The notes beneath the pieces are model-generated. The model ran no database searches. It was not told the DNA's origin and saw only the letters and a program-made list of their open reading frames with translations. A program made the translations under genes and the position numbers. From Euglena gracilis (Eukaryota > Euglenida > Euglenophyceae > Euglenales): 64,000 nt of DNA. Positions within the stretch are counted from its first letter, which is position 1. Every line of letters starts with the position of its first letter. Below are positions 40,950 to 54,430 of this stretch, in pieces. Where the stretch lies: contig CP154954.1 in the NCBI GenBank assembly GCA_039621445.1, forward strand, positions 38,549,703 to 38,613,702, written 5' to 3'.

Positions 40950-42940
40950 TCAGTTCATCAGACAATAAAACATATTGGCAATTTGGATTTTTGCGTCACC
41001 ACCTGGTCACCACCTGGTTTACCAAAAAGATACATCATTTTCTTGTTATTCCATCTGAAGGGGGGGGGGGGGCAGAGTCTTTTTGGCCTCCCCTGCAAAG
41101 CCATTATTATCATATGGGCATGTAAAGCTTTAGGGCACTACAAAATTAATTGGGAGGTGTATCCATTGAAGGATGCCGACAGCGCAACGTGTTTTGTTTT
41201 TTTTTAAAAGCCTTGGGGTGCGTCGGTGACTTTGGCCACTCTGCCAAAAATGGCCAAAAATCAAAAGATTTCAGTCAAAGATTTCCAGCGCCTTTGGCAT
41301 TGGGCGGCCACTTCGGGGGGGGGGGGTCTGGAGCAAAAATCAGTCACTCCGAAAAAAAAAGTCAGTCCCCCGGGGGGGGGGGGGGGACGGACACACCTTG
41401 AGCAATGGTATGGCCCAAACTCACCCACCTCCACCCTCTCAAAATCCAACGTTTCTGTCACCATTATCCAGTTTTCATTTTCACAGTGCCGTTGTGGGGC
41501 CACCCTGGTGGGGGGCCGAATGGGGGGGGGGGTGTCTGCTGGACCTGGCTAGTCCCGAAAAAAGGCAACAGAAAAATGCAAATCCAGCTGGTTTGGATTT
41601 TTTTCAAATGCCTTTTTCTAATTTACTCCCCCTGGGTTAACCTCCCCAGTGGTTAAACCAGGGGGTGGTATTGGGGGTCCCGCTTCTTTCACCAACCCCA
41701 AATTTGCCATTTTAAGCACAATTCGCGCTCTTTTCCATCAATTCCAATTGTGGGTGGGTTAAAAAATATTCGTTATGAAGGCCAAAAAAAAAAGGCCCAA
41801 AGTTAGACCTAGATTCGGCAGAAATGTAGCCTAACGGCCTACATTACCCAAAGCCCAATCCCATTTCCTGACCCTGACTGTATTCCCAACTATAACCGCC
41901 CTAAGGCTTAAAGACTTAAACACCCCAAAGCGGGGAAAAAAAGTTCCCAGAGCGATGGGGGTCCGAGTGGTTTTACCAGGACGGCCGAAGCCTGGTATGT
42001 TAAATTACTGGGTCCTTGTGGGGGGGTACAAACAATATTCTCAGGTGAAAACCCAAATAAATCTTGCCACTTTTCCTTTTATTCAAAATGCCATTTTTGT
42101 CTTTGGCCATTTTTTACCCTTATTTCCAAGCTTTTTGGTGCTTTGCACCGAAACTTCTAGCTCTATTTTGTGAAATTTCAACATAACAATCATTATTACA
42201 TCATTATTACAATCATCACCTATATTATATTTGTGTATGTGTGTGCACACAGTTATTATGTGCATGTGTGTAGAAATATGTAATGTGTTTTGTTACATTA
42301 CATATATTCCCAGCATCTATGTTGTTGTATGGTATAGGATTCTGACATTGTTGTCAATAAATCTGGCAAGACCCAACTTTAGCAGACCATGGGTGGGAGG
42401 TTGGCAACATGGCTGGAAGCTGCTAGCTGGACTCCACCCCCAGGGGTTAGTGTAAAAAGCGTTTGGTTTCTCTTTTATTTTTATTGGCACATTCAGCCTC
42501 ATTTGGAGAAATGGAGTGTGCCAAACTGTGCGACTAGCCCCCAGAACCTGGTTTTTCATTCACCCATCACCCCCCAAAAAACCAATCTGTCACAGAAAAA
42601 ATATTGTGTTCTCCACTTCAGCGATTTAGAAGGGTGCGAATGCGACATTGATCTGGGTTTCGAGGGGTTGGAAGTCCAAAAGAATTAAATTTTCAGGGGC
42701 TGGTTGCATTTTGCACACTCCCTTTTCCATAACTGTGGTTGAGTGTGCCCAAAACCTCTTTACACCAAAAAAAGTGCCAAATTTTCTCAATTTGAGGCAA
42801 ACATTGGGCCACATTTTTTCAAAAATAAGGTTTTTTTTAATGGGGAACATATCTGCTGCTTTTGATTTCACGTCTTCAAAAATGCTGCAAGAAAATGAGA
42901 AACTCCAACATCCCAGTCTGGCCGACAGCGCACTGGACAA
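40950..42940. other. Intron-like stretch
   Basis: A/T-rich, no exon supported. 41220-41395 is a CAGTCAGTC-type C-run/G-run repeat; 41800-41900 has decayed CCTAA-type sequence. Confidence 0.4.
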
Positions 42941-42948
42941 AGGTGTAC

Positions 42949-43060
42949 GGGATTGAATGAGCTTCTCCTTGCTGCCCTTGCCGCGAGGATGTCACGGAAG
43001 GGCTGGAGCTCGGGAGGGGCGAGTGGGAAGGAACAGGGGAGGTTGGCTGGGGAAGGGAGC
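42949..43060 (-). CDS. Exon (PPELQPFRDILAARAARRSS)
   Basis: Very good acceptor TTTTCTGTCTCCCTCAG, 1 nt plus 37 codons, donor GTACAC. Frame LPSPANLPCSFPLAPPELQP then FRDILAARAARRSSFN. Confidence 0.55.
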
Positions 43061-43744
43061 CTGAGGGAGACAGAAAAGCCACGCTACAGATGAAAAGGAA
43101 TATGAAGGAAACAATGCAAGCAAAGTTCTTTGACCTTTAGAGTGTTTTGTTGACCTCTCAAACAATAACAACAAACAATCCGAAACGATAATAATTAATA
43201 AATTATAAATAATTACAAAAGCCAGATATGAAAGGTTGCAGACTTCTGATCCTGAGAATTCACAGCAGGCACCTAGGGTCACTTCCCATTTTGGTGCTGT
43301 AATTGACCCTGGTCGGCCCTTGTCGGCTTGGTGGGCCCCAGTCGCCAACAGTCGTTGCAACATCAGGATCAGAAGAGCCCAGTCAGCATGTGTCCCAAAA
43401 GTTGCCGACAACGGCTTGGAATTTCCAAAGATGGAAAAGGGGGAAAGATGGTGAGGAGGGCACGGGCGTACCTGCTTCAGCGTGGTTCGAATGCGGCATG
43501 CATCCAGGGACCCGAACAAAAAAAGGTTGAGACGTATTCCGAGAAAGATGCACGGGATTAAGGTTCTTGGAACCCATCCCACCCTGAGGACAACAGCATC
43601 AGTGGTAGTAGCGTGTGCGTGACTGGATATCGCAGTAACATCCACAGCCGGAGGCTGTCCGCATGTTTCTGCTCTGCCCCCCCCCCCCCGAGGCCTCAGA
43701 GAGGGGGTCCCTGCGCGGGGGACAAGGCGACGTCGGTGTCGTAC

Positions 43745-43831
43745 CGCAGCTGGCGGGGCCCCAGGTCGAAGCGGAGCTGTTTCTGGGGCGTCGGGGCCAG
43801 CGGGGGGCGGGGCCAGGGCCACGCGCCGGGA
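43745..43831 (-). CDS. Exon (KQLRFDLGPRQLR)
   Basis: Acceptor TGTGGGTTCCACAG, donor GCG|GTACGA. Frame PRPPLAPTPQKQLRFDLGPR. The 388-residue open frame that spans the region in another phase is a coincidence of GC-rich sequence. Confidence 0.5.
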
Positions 43832-44062
43832 CTGTGGAACCCACACACCCGTACCCCACTTCGCGTAGAACTCCTTTCCAGGGGAAGTGCGGGCACGAAA
43901 TCGGAGGGTTTTCTTCGGGTGAGAATGGATGAACAGCGAGCTCTTTCCCCCGGAGCAACGCCAACACGCCACTGCAAAAACGGTGAGGCCAGCTGTGCCT
44001 GTCCATTCCAAGGCCGGGACTTGTCTCGCCTTTTCCCCCGCAACGCTCGATCTGTGTAAACC

Positions 44063-44430
44063 CCCCAATAGTAACCCCCCCCCCGAGGACCGCCTTCGGC
44101 CGCCCAAATAATAAACCCCCCCTCCGGCATGTGTGAAGGCAAAGGAAAAAAGAGTCAAAAGTCTCCTGAAATGTTGAAAAAATCACAAAGATGGATAAGT
44201 TTGGTGCAGAAAATATGCTAAAAAAGCACCTTTTTTGAAATAAGCCTAAAAATGCCAAAAAGGGACCACTGGAGCCCGTGGAGGGGGTTTTGGGTCGATT
44301 TTTTGACTTCGAGAATTTTGCCCAAATAATAACCCCCCCCCCCCGAATAATAAACCCCCCCTGGACCCCGACTTCGAGTGTCCAAATAATAAACCGGGGG
44401 TTTTATTATTTGGGGGGGTGGGGCATTATC
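44063..44430. mobile_element. AATAATAACCCCC TIR element
   Basis: CCCCCCAATAGTAACCCCC at the left; GGGGTTTTATTATTTGGGGG at the right; internal CAAATAATAAACC modules and a CCGCCTTCGGCCG hairpin. Confidence 0.6.
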
Positions 44431-44858
44431 ATATTCAAAATGAACCAGCATTCAAGCCAAACAAGAAAGTTCATTAATGGTTCTGCAGGGCACCCAAAAA
44501 AAGGAGGGTGGGGTTTTTGTTTCGCCTTGAGGGGGAGGAGTCGTCATCAACTACGTCGTGGCTGTACACCGCTGATTCAGGGAAGCTGTAACTGACATTC
44601 TCATCAGAAATTTGGGTTTTTTGTGGAACCATATGTTCGTTGGACTCTGAATACTTGTCCATTGAGTGAGCAAAGAGCGATCAAAAGGCAACAAACAAAC
44701 GGCATCAAACGCTGGGGACAACAGGGAATCAGCAAACGCAGTGGAAAGCTACGTTGGATGCAAAATAAAAGTTGCGATAGCATCGCCCTGGGGAAGAAGC
44801 CGGTGAGAATATATCACGCGCAGTTGGCGTTTTGGAATACCGAGGTGCATACTGAGCA

Positions 44859-44861
<3 letters not shown>

Positions 44862-44950
<89 letters not shown>
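44862..44950. repeat. (GA)n microsatellite
   Basis: About 44 GA units without interruption. Confidence 0.95.
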
Positions 44951-44953
<3 letters not shown>

Positions 44954-45809
44954 GGAATGAAATAAGTCAAGGACAGAAAATTGCACAAAGTTACAAGCCA
45001 TTTCTTCGAGCGCCTTCGTCACTTGAGGGCCTCGACCGAGTGCCAGGCAAGTTTGGTCACCTGCCTGACACCTCCCGACAACGAAGGGGGGGGGGGGTCG
45101 GCCGCGCCTGAAAATCAAGCCAAGCCTGTTTGCCAGCCAAGCAAACAACAAAGGTAAGACTGCCATTCGCACTCGGTTTGGCAGTAAAAGACACGCAAGA
45201 CGCTTCCTGGGTTGAAGAAACAGAGGGGATTGGATTGTCCACCGCGGCAACCAACCCAATGGGGGGGGGGGACCGGAAAATGAAGTTTTCAGCCAAAAAA
45301 AAAAACAGTTCAGAGGCACTTCTATCAACGGACAATAGAGAGAACAACCCCCCACCAAGGAGAAGTGCAGTGCAATTTTCTTCCCCAAGGGGGGGATCGG
45401 CCAGGAGGATGGACACACCCTCTATGGCTCATTAACTTCCAATCAGCTGAGGTCACTTTCACTTGGACTGGGAACACACCGGCAAACTCTGAAACGGCTT
45501 GCACCACGGACGGGACAGCAGAAAAAAAAGAGCTCGCCAAAATCAGCAGGAGGACTGCCTTTGAGGAGTTGGGTCTCGACAAAAAAAACACACAAAAATT
45601 ACTGGGGAAAAGAAAACCCCATCCCTCCAGGGAACAATTTGAATGAGTGCTCAACACAGGCAGCGCTGGTCCATGTGCAAAACCCTGTCCGACGACTGGC
45701 AGACCCCCTTCGGTGGCTGCTCGCCGGCCATCAAAACAAAAGTCGGACGTCCGGCGCGCCTCCCCCAACACCCCTACCGACCCGCTCCCCACACCACCCA
45801 CCCCCACAC

Positions 45810-46007
45810 CCGGGCGCGGGCAGCAGAGGGCGTGAGGGCGGCGGCGGACCGCGGGGTGCCGTGGACCGGGGAGGGGGAGCCGAACGGGCTGAGGGCGCCC
45901 GGCGTGTGGGAGAGGTGGTCGCCGCCCAGGCTGTGGAGGCGGCCGGGCGAGCGGCCCCGGCACCGGAACCCGGCGGGCGCTGGGGCACGCCGGGGGTTGA
46001 CCCTCGG
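45810..46007 (-). CDS. Exon, 66 codons
   Basis: Acceptor CTCAATGCCAG, donor CGG|GTGTGG, length exactly 66 codons. Frame ends RLHSLGGDHLSHTPGALSPF then GSPSPVHGTPRSAAALTPSA; about 95% G/C third positions. Unknown function, linker-like. Confidence 0.55.
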
Positions 46008-46418
46008 CTGGCATTGAGTTCTGAGGGTGGGTTCAACCCAGCAACGTTTGCCCTGGACGCCATTCAAGTGCGGGGAGCAGGCATTTAGTTTATTCAATTA
46101 TGTTATTTCAGTTTGTTAGCTTGTTATTAAATCGCCTCCAAAAAGTCCCAAAAACCCTTTAAAAGATCATTCTGGCAGAATTTTCCGAACCCGAGCAAAA
46201 ATTAAGTCGCAAAATCCCGGCAAAAACAAGCCAGCTCCTGAAAGAAAATTTTGAATTTTGCTCCCAGATCGCCCTTGGACCGCCCTTGCAAAAAAGAATT
46301 TTAGAGCCTTAACCCCTTAAAAAAATATAAATAAAACTTTGCCTTTTATTTTCAAAAAACCCCTGCTGGACAGCCGCCTGTCCAACGGAGGGAAGGCCGG
46401 CACCGGTCGCAGGCATAC

Positions 46419-46659
46419 ATCGGCCGGATGGGGGAGAGCATCAGGTCCAGGCTGACGTTGGGCGGACTGGCGCTCATCGCACTCCCCGCTGCGGCCGGTG
46501 GGGGTGGGATGGCGCGCAGAACAACGCTCGGGCGGAGGGGGACTCGCGGGAAACCGGAGCAACGGCAGCCGCAGCGGAGGGCAAGAGGGACCGACCTCGG
46601 AGGGGGCTGGCGGCGGACAGAGCCCTCCACGGCATGGGCGTCGGTGGGGCGTCCAAAGC
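46419..46659 (-). CDS. Exon (NVSLDLMLSPIRPM)
   Basis: Acceptor GGTACTTGCCTCAG, donor AT|GTATGCC, 241 nt. Frame ends GSAMSASPPNVSLDLMLSPI. It is the most upstream island of this unit; nothing further upstream before 52.5 kb looks coding, so the 5' end may lie here or be non-coding. Confidence 0.5.
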
Positions 46660-49600
46660 CTGAGGCAAGTACCCAGAGGCCGGCACAATGATGAGGCTCG
46701 CGCGACTCTGTGGAGTCTGCCATTCCGTCTATTTTGGGTTTAATGGGGATGAAGATCGTTCAATTTACATGACTCTCAACAACTCAGAAGAAAACGGTTT
46801 CACGGCAACCAGTGGACCGCATTTAAGTGGTATCTTGTTCCAAATGGAAAACTCCCTTTTATGAAATATCGAAAAAATATTGTCGAAAACCTTTGATACA
46901 CACTGGGATGTGGGTGCCCCTCGGAGGGGTTTGGACCACCCCCACCTGCCAAAACACTTCGGATAAGGGGGGGGCAACTGCCATCAAAACAATGGCGTAG
47001 AAAAAATGTGGAAATTTCTGGCAACCCACAGCACTGCACAGAAAAGTATTTTTAAGTATTTTTAAGTAAAAGAAACAAATGCGAAAATTAAACATGGCAA
47101 CAAATCCGGGCGTTTGTTGCTTGTTCTCACCAGAACAGAAATGTTGTGTTTGCTTGTTGTGATTATGCTTGAGTGAACTGCTTCTGCTTTCTGATGTTAA
47201 TTTATGAATAATTTTTTTTTAATTTTTCCTTCTAATTTTCCTTCAAAATTTGCCTTCGAATTAAAATTATCATGCTGAAAACAGACACTGCAAGCGTTCC
47301 TGATCTTCCAGTTGATGCATTTTTTTTTCCCAATGGGGACATTGCTTTTCTGTAATGTGGAGCTTGGAGAGATCTCTAGCACTCACAGCAAGCCATCCAA
47401 TTTGCACCAAATAAAAAAGAAAAAGATGATCATTTCCAACATTGTATTGGCCAGAAATTTGGAACGCTGCAAAAAGGTACCCTGCTCCTTGCAACCTGGT
47501 GTAATCTGGGACAGGAGGTTTTGGAGTGAACCTCGCCAACGGACGGAGTCTGGGTCTGGGATGGCCCATTAGGGGAATAGGAACTGAGCAGGGCACACCA
47601 CAGATTTCGAAGGCGGGAAATCGAATCCGGTGGTGTCCTCTGTGAAATTGGCCATCCCACCGGTAACCCTGCGATGCGGATCGAAGAGACCAAAGAGGCA
47701 GCCGGTGGGGGGGGGGTAAACAGAGAAACAAACAAAAGCGGGCAGAAGGACCGAGGTTTTTGTGTATTTTTGTGGAATTTCTCACTTCAACGGGTGTCAC
47801 CACTCAAAAAATTTGAAAATCAACAAATGGGGGGTGCAAGCAGTTCTAAAAACCTGGGCCCCAAAGAAAATAAATTGTTGGCGTGTGCACATGCACACAA
47901 CGACAAAAAAAACCCTGAAGTGCACCGCCTAAGAGGGTTGACTGACTGTGGTTGAACTGGGCACCAAAAAATCGAACCTGCAAAAAAGCCCCAGAAAACT
48001 GCCAATTATGGGGGAAAATTTTTTGAATTTCAAATTTTGGCCCAAATTTGTCCAGGCCAGCCCAAAATCGCCCATTTTTACCCCTTTTGACCATTTCTGC
48101 ACCCCCAAAAGCCAAAAATCCGTTACCATCTAGCCACCCGAACGAAAGGTGGCTGGAGAATAACTTGAACTCATCGATGGGGGGAGGGAGTCCAGGGCTG
48201 GAAAAAGGCTGCTGGCTGCTGGCTGGCTGGACCCCTCCGGGGGGTCCACTTTAAAAAAGAACCCCATTCAAGGTCAAGCACCCATTCACACCTGGACAAG
48301 GTTTCAAGGCTGAGATCCAGGCGGGAGAAAGGTGAACTGGGGCTTGTGCTGAACCTGAGGTGAAAGATCGATTACATTGAAGGCAGCTATCTTTCGATGG
48401 CGGAGTGAATTTGATTGACCAATCAATGGCCAATCACCCAATGGAGCAATTAACCAATTGACAAATGGAAATTGTGTGTGTGCTGCCTTTCTTTCGATAA
48501 GGATAATAAATCTTTTATTCAAATTTTCATGATCTTCAGGATGTTGACCGTAATAATGTTTCAAAAAGAAAACAACAATGTCTACCCTTGCAAAGGAAGT
48601 GATGCCCAAAAAGGGGCGATGGTGCACAAAGAACCACCAAAACTTTTCCCCAGACCTCCCAGAACAAAAATCACCATAACTCTGAGGGCACCCTTAAACC
48701 AACAAACATCAAATGACAAAAAACCAAAATACATTTTCAAATTTTTGAAACTTAAAATGACCATCAAAAATACATACGATCTTTGTGTGCTCGAAAAACA
48801 TTTGTCCTGTGTGCCATTGCTTTCTTTTCCTGGTTTTGTTTTGTTCTGTTTGGTACCTATTTGCCCCCCCCCATTCGGTTGGATTGGGTTGGTTATCCCT
48901 TGTGGTTATGCGGTAATTGAGGGGGGGTGCAATTTTGGAGAATCCCATATACCTTGGTTTTCTGTGATGATAAGAAAAACCACATTCCAGGTTTCCAAAA
49001 AAAGCATGCCAGAAAGGAATGACGAGGTTTTTTGTTTATTTGGGAGAAATTCCCTGTCAATCATAACAAGCGCGAACTTCTCCAGCCCAGATAAACACCC
49101 CATTTAATTGCACGGGTGCGCACATTATCAGACTGTAGTTTCGGACCCTAGGGATGTGACACTTATTTGGGCACTGTGCACTTAAATGGGGGGTTAACTC
49201 CTCCCTGTTGACATCACCGAAGAGGAGGATTACGTTTCTCCCTTGGTTCGGACAGGTAAATGGCAGACCTTCGAAACAGAGCCTCGAGGTCCGGGAAGTT
49301 CTCCACGCCGGATGCTTCAAAGGGGTTCGGCCTTCGGAGAAGAAAGCAGACGATTCAAAAGAGGGCGGGAAGCTGCGGACCTTCGCCCATTCATCTTGCT
49401 TCGAAACGTCAGAATGGCATGCGCAAAAAAGGGGGTCCTGTGGGATGATGACAAGCCGGCAAAAAGCAACACTTTTTGAGGGTAAAACATACATCCCCCT
49501 TATCCTTCTCACCCTTCAAAAACACTGTTGCTACCTCATTGCCAGTCATCCGAATCATTGCCAGTCATTCATTGGCAAATGTTGCAAAATTCTTGATTGT

Positions 49601-49869
49601 GAAGCCAAAATCAACACACCACTCAGGGTACTTTCGCCAGATTTCTGACCGTTTCTAATTGAAAAAAAAATCACACCAAACAAAAATGACTTTCTGGGTC
49701 ATCTGAGGTGTGTCTCAGAAAACTATCAGTTTTTGACCCAATTGTTTTGTACCTCTGGAATCTGGGCAGCAAAAAGTGACAAACTCCAGCGCAATGAAAA
49801 ACCCAAATATGCAGGGGGGGGGACATCGGAGAAATGCATATCAGAGGCCCTCGCAAAAAATACAAAAAA

Positions 49870-50460
49870 ATTGTGGGATATTGCAAAGGAAAATTGTGGA
49901 AATTGCGATTTTGGGAATTACTACACTTCTGCTGGAGGGGACTCAGGAATTTCACAAAATTGGTCATTTTGCAATATAGGTGCAAGTTTTGAACCGTTAT
50001 TCCATTTTTTCCCAACAAAAAGGTCTAAAAGCATGATTTTTGCAATTTTGGGAACATGATGATTCTGGAAATATGGAATTCCTTGGGTGAAAAATCCAAA
50101 AATGGTAAGGGAAAAAATGCCAAAAACTTTGATAACAGGTAAAACCTGGTCCAGGATGCGGAATTTTTCTGTCGAAATTATTTCCCAGTGGAAATTGGGG
50201 GAAAACCTAAAAAAAAAAAGACCCAAAAATTGGCAATATTTTGTCAAAATTTGTAAAACTTGGCAAAATTTGGCAGATTTGCAACAAAGTATCAAAAAAA
50301 GCACCTTGGTTCCCTTGTGAAACATTCAAGGAATGGCCGGAACTCATTCCGCCTTCCTTCTCAGGTTCATGCGGAAAAATTGCGAAAAAGGAAAAAAAAA
50401 TTGCGGAAAATTACGGGAAAAATGCGGAAATTGCGGAAAATATAAAAAAAATGTGGACAT
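49870..50460. repeat. Dispersed ~600-bp repeat, copy 2
   Basis: Partner of 24940-25560, same orientation, with GCGGAAAATT units at its right end and A/T-rich body. It touches the reverse-transcriptase relic on its right. Confidence 0.7.
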
Positions 50461-50464
50461 CAAT

Positions 50465-50850
50465 CCCCCCCTGAGTATGCAGCTCCTGTTGGAAAAATGA
50501 GCACTTTGAAAGTTTGGTTCTCACCTGATGTTTTTGGCACACATGAAAATATCGGTTCAACGGGCAGAAAAAATCATCTTCGGTTTGATCTCCCATTCTG
50601 GTACCATCACAAATAGAAGCCAAATGTCCACTCCTCAAAATATCTCCGACCCCTTTGGTCAGCTTTTGCATTCTCAAAATCAATGTCAAGATCTCCATTA
50701 GCTCCTGGTGCATTCATCAAACCAAAAATCATTCGTTTTGGCCGAAACAACGGCCACATAGCACACAAGAAGTTGACAAATTTGTCGTCCAGGCGGTCAA
50801 AGGTCAAAGGACCTGCCAGCACCCTGAGCAGGCTGAAATTGACCAACCCC
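50465..50850 (-). pseudogene. gypsy reverse-transcriptase relic
   Basis: Minus-strand frames in pieces: FRPKRMIFGLMNAPG (the conserved FGL-x-NAP block), then HQVRTKLSKCSFFQQELHTQ (the KLSKC-x-F block that follows the catalytic YLDD in Ty3/gypsy). The catalytic box itself is not recognisable. Frameshifted and dead. Confidence 0.65.
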
Positions 50851-52556
50851 GGAGGGGAGGGGGTGCCAGGTGTCAGGAGTGCCTGGGCAGGCAGGCACTA
50901 CCCGCCCCCGGTTCGACACCTGCCTGGCCGCGGGCCAAAAAGTGCCCCAAAATGGGCTTTTCTGGGCGTCAAACGCACCAGAAATGCCTTGGCCGAGTGC
51001 CAGGCGCCTTTGGCCGTGCCCCCCCCATTCAGATCTGGGATCTGGGTGCCTTGGACTGGGAGTGCCTGCCCACGCAGGCAACCCCCCCTCGGGTGGGGTC
51101 GGCACAGCCTCAAATTTCAGCCTGACCCTGAACACACTGAATGTATGTCCAAAGTTGACTTGAAAAGACATCGCAAGGCTTTCAATTTGGGCTTCCATAC
51201 TCATATTGGGAGATAGGCTGCATGGGGTCGGGTTCTTGAACTCAACTTTCCATCACGTATGACCATCTTGCGTGCTTGTGAGCCGCGTGAGTGAGTGAGC
51301 ATATTGTCTTGTGGGGGCAAAAGAAGGACTTCAAATTTTTCATCTGGCAACACTTGGTTGGACAACTGCTGTGGAAAGACAAAACACCCCATCCAATCGG
51401 AATGCATTGGTGTGGCTCGGCCCCTGGTGAAATGCAAAGCATGGCATGACCCCGGAGCCCCTCCCTCCAGCCTTGCTTCCACGCTTTTGTGACAATTTCA
51501 CAACCCTTTCCCCAAACCACAATCAGGCTTTTCGAGAGAGTCCAAACCCCAAATTCATGAACATTTTTGAGGAGAATCCGAAGTTTTTACTACTTTTGCG
51601 AAAAAAAATATTAACTCCCTGGATGATGTACATAAAGGCTGCTGTTGCTGCAAGGGTAAAAAAAAAAACTGCAGATTCTGTGGAAACTGGTGTAATTACC
51701 AACTAAGCCCACCGAACAGTGGTTTAGATATCTTTTGACTTTGGTTCACACAAATTAATGAACATCCGTGCTCGAATGAAATATTTTATCGTTCATTGCT
51801 TCCTTGTTTTATCCTGTGGCAGGCACAGATGGATGCTCCTAGTACGACAATTGCTGGTTGGATAATGCAAGAATTTAATGGGTGTAGATCAGAATGCGTA
51901 ACACCAGAAGAAGCCAAAATTTGACATTGTTTTTTGACCCCTTGGTCAAATTTCCACACCAATATATATACCCACACATATCTACGCTGCATGCCATATG
52001 TATGTGACACAAGCACTTTACCCTCATTTTTTGGAATGATGGGGAAAGCATGGGGAAGATTTCAGCGAAAAACATTTGATTTGTTGGTCAAAATTCTTAC
52101 AAATGTCAACACGATCTTTGCTGCTTCTGGGATTGAGGATGTTGGGGGATTACGAAAGAATGCACGGACAAGACATTTTATTTTGAAGCACTGTCAGGAA
52201 AATTTTTCTTTGGATCATCAAACAATATGGAGTCCTGACCAAATTGCCTGGACAAACCCCAACAAATCCTGGCAAAATTGCAACAGCGTTGGAAACAATC
52301 TGGCCAGACAGTCATAGTGCGTTGTGGAAATGAGTTGTTGGTGTTGCCTGGGATCGAGGCTGCAACTCATTCTTCAATTCTGCTGCCAAGAATGGGCGAG
52401 AGTCACGTGGTTCCATTCCAATTCACCAGAATTAAGCCCTGAGGTCCCGATCGGTCCAATTCACCAAGAGTCAGTCGGGGGGGGGGGGCATGAAGAGAGA
52501 AGGAGGGTCTCACACAAAAACCAGAACGGAATGATTATTCATGTGATTCCAGATGG

Positions 52557-52673
52557 TCAAGCAGAGCCCATGTCCTGTCTCGAGCGCAAAGAGTACCACC
52601 GCCACACAAGAGAAAATCGCTCGACGTCGAACGTTGCAAAGGCGCTGCCAGGGTCAGCGGCGTGCACTGGCAC
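52557..52673 (-). CDS. Last exon, with stop codon
   Basis: Acceptor GCCTCACTCGCAG; 38 codons and TGA. Reads VPVHAADPGSAFATFDVERF then SLVWRWYSLRSRQDMGSA. In related proteins a G-x-F-D-x-x-x-F block comes after the Trp of the preceding segment, as here. Confidence 0.7.
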   Translation of the reverse strand: MPVHAADPGSAFATFDVERFSLVWRWYSLRSRQDMGSA

Positions 52674-53439
52674 CTGCGAGTGAGGCAGAAGACTTTTTGA
52701 AGCGGACTGGCGTGTGGGAATCAACCCTTGCTGACCAACAGCCTGGGAAGGGGTCGACTTCACTTCAAAAAAAAAAACACCTGTCCCTTTTGAAAACTAA
52801 TCACTTCAAACTCCCCAAGCGGGTTGATCCAGCCGCTCGGTCAAAAGAAGCTCGAACCCTGTGGATATCCACCCACCACTTCTTCAAAAATTCTGAAATT
52901 AATTTGGCGTCCCGCTGACTGGATTTCCAAAAAAAATGACTGACTGGTTTTCTGGAAGAGTGAAAATGAAAAGAAATGAAAGGAAATTCTCTGGAAGAAT
53001 GGATTGGTAAAAAAAGAGTGTCCCCCCAGCTGGGTGCCTGCCCCCCCCCCCCGCGAGAGTGGTTAGCAAGAAATGGCCAACAGTTGCCCACTGGGGGGTC
53101 GGCCACTCTGGAATCCAAGGGACAGTTGACCAACAAAGAAACAGGGAAATGCAAAAGATTTTCTGGTGCCTTCGGGGCCAGGTCATTTTACTGGTTGGTG
53201 TTTTGTTGACCACCACCATGGGAGGAGGTATGGACCAAAAAGCAGTTAGTTAATCACTCTGAAAAACCCAGTCACCCTCCCCCAGGGTATTAAATGAGAG
53301 GGGGGGAGGGGGGAGGGCCAGGGGAAACCCCCAGGCACAACCCCAGAAAAAATCTTGAGGGGCTTCAAAAATGCCCAAAATTGCGTTTTCAGGTGATTTT
53401 TTTCACTGAATTGACAAAGACAGATGATAAAAACATAAC

Positions 53440-53770
53440 CTCCCCCAATATAAAGCCCCCCCCCCCAACGTGGAGCCAGACGCTGGTGTCATTCAGGAAA
53501 AAGTGGGAATTTTTTGGGTGGATACAACATTTTTTTGCCAGAAATGCTCCATTTTGGAACATTTTTGCGAAAAATGGTACACAACGACAATTTGGCAAAA
53601 AAAAGGGAAAAAATTAGTATTTGGTCACAATTGAAGGCCGCCGAAGGTCATAGGGGCGACCTGAAAAAGTTTGATTTCTCCCCCCCCCAAAACATAAAGT
53701 CCCCCCTGAGGGTCTTGAAATCCCGTCCAAATATAAAGGCGGGGGGGGGCTTTATATGTGGGGAGGTTTA
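53440..53770. mobile_element. AATATAAAGCCCCC TIR element
   Basis: CCCCCAATATAAAGCCCCC at the left, GGGGGGGCTTTATATGTGGGG at the right; internal CCAAATATAAAGGCGGGG. Second intron of the three-exon gene. Confidence 0.65.
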
Positions 53771-54329
53771 AGTTGCCCGGGTCGGGGGATAAGTTTTGGT
53801 TCCAGGGTCTCCGGACCCCCTCTGCCCGGAAGGGAGGCTTGTTCCGGACCCCCCTCCCCCCTTGGGGGGTTGAACCCCCCTGAACAAGACCAACGCTCAC
53901 TTAATGCCCTGCCCCACCCCTGGGAGGGGGTTGTCGGCCAGTGCCAAGTGATTGTATGGAGGGGGCACACAACCAAACAATACGGTACGGTACGGTACCA
54001 AACAATACGGTACGCAGGAGGGGATAAGTGCTCGCCAAATTACCTGGAAATGCTGCAGAAATTGCTTCATAATGGAGATGGCATTTCCCGCTAAATGTGT
54101 CTTGTTTTCTAAGAAAAATGTGCAAGGCACTCGCTTGTATTGCTCTTTGCAAATGAAGTGTTGAAATTTTCACTATTTGATGTTGAGGGCATCAAAATCA
54201 TGCAAGTTCATCCCACCATAGCAAGCTGCAACATGCAGCACATTTGGAAGCATTATTGGGCACTTATATTTTGAATGTTGCTGTAAACTTCCAGGCATAT
54301 GTTGCTTTTATTTCCCTCAGAATATTGGT

Positions 54330-54430
54330 GTTCATGAGCAAAAGGCCAACGGCCAACTTTAGGGGGGCCAAGTCTGCATGTGAGGAGGAGGGGGCCAAGC
54401 ACCCGGGGGGGGGGGGGGGGGGCAAGCAGA
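54330..54430. repeat. GGCCAACGGCCAACT / G-run repeat
   Basis: AAAGGCCAACGGCCAACTTT then GGGGGGCCAAG and a 16-G run; shares wording with 55745-55800. It lies in the intron of the three-exon gene or close to it. Confidence 0.45.

Larger units (their letters stand above)
46700..52550. other. Gene-poor A/T-rich stretch
   Basis: No exon with firm borders. A plus-strand frame at 49205-49255 (TEEEDYVSPLVRT, then CAG|GTAAAT) is the only weak candidate. It holds the 600-bp repeat copy 2 and a reverse-transcriptase relic, listed separately. Confidence 0.4.

Noticed and set aside
42992-44158. 388-codon minus-strand open frame
   Set aside because: It crosses A/T-rich intron-like sequence and reads the 43.8-kb and 43.0-kb exons in the wrong frames; borders favour two short exons.
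49205-49479. Plus-strand exon TEEEDYVSPLVRT
   Set aside because: Only a donor-like CAG|GTAAAT supports it; no acceptor and ordinary third-position composition.
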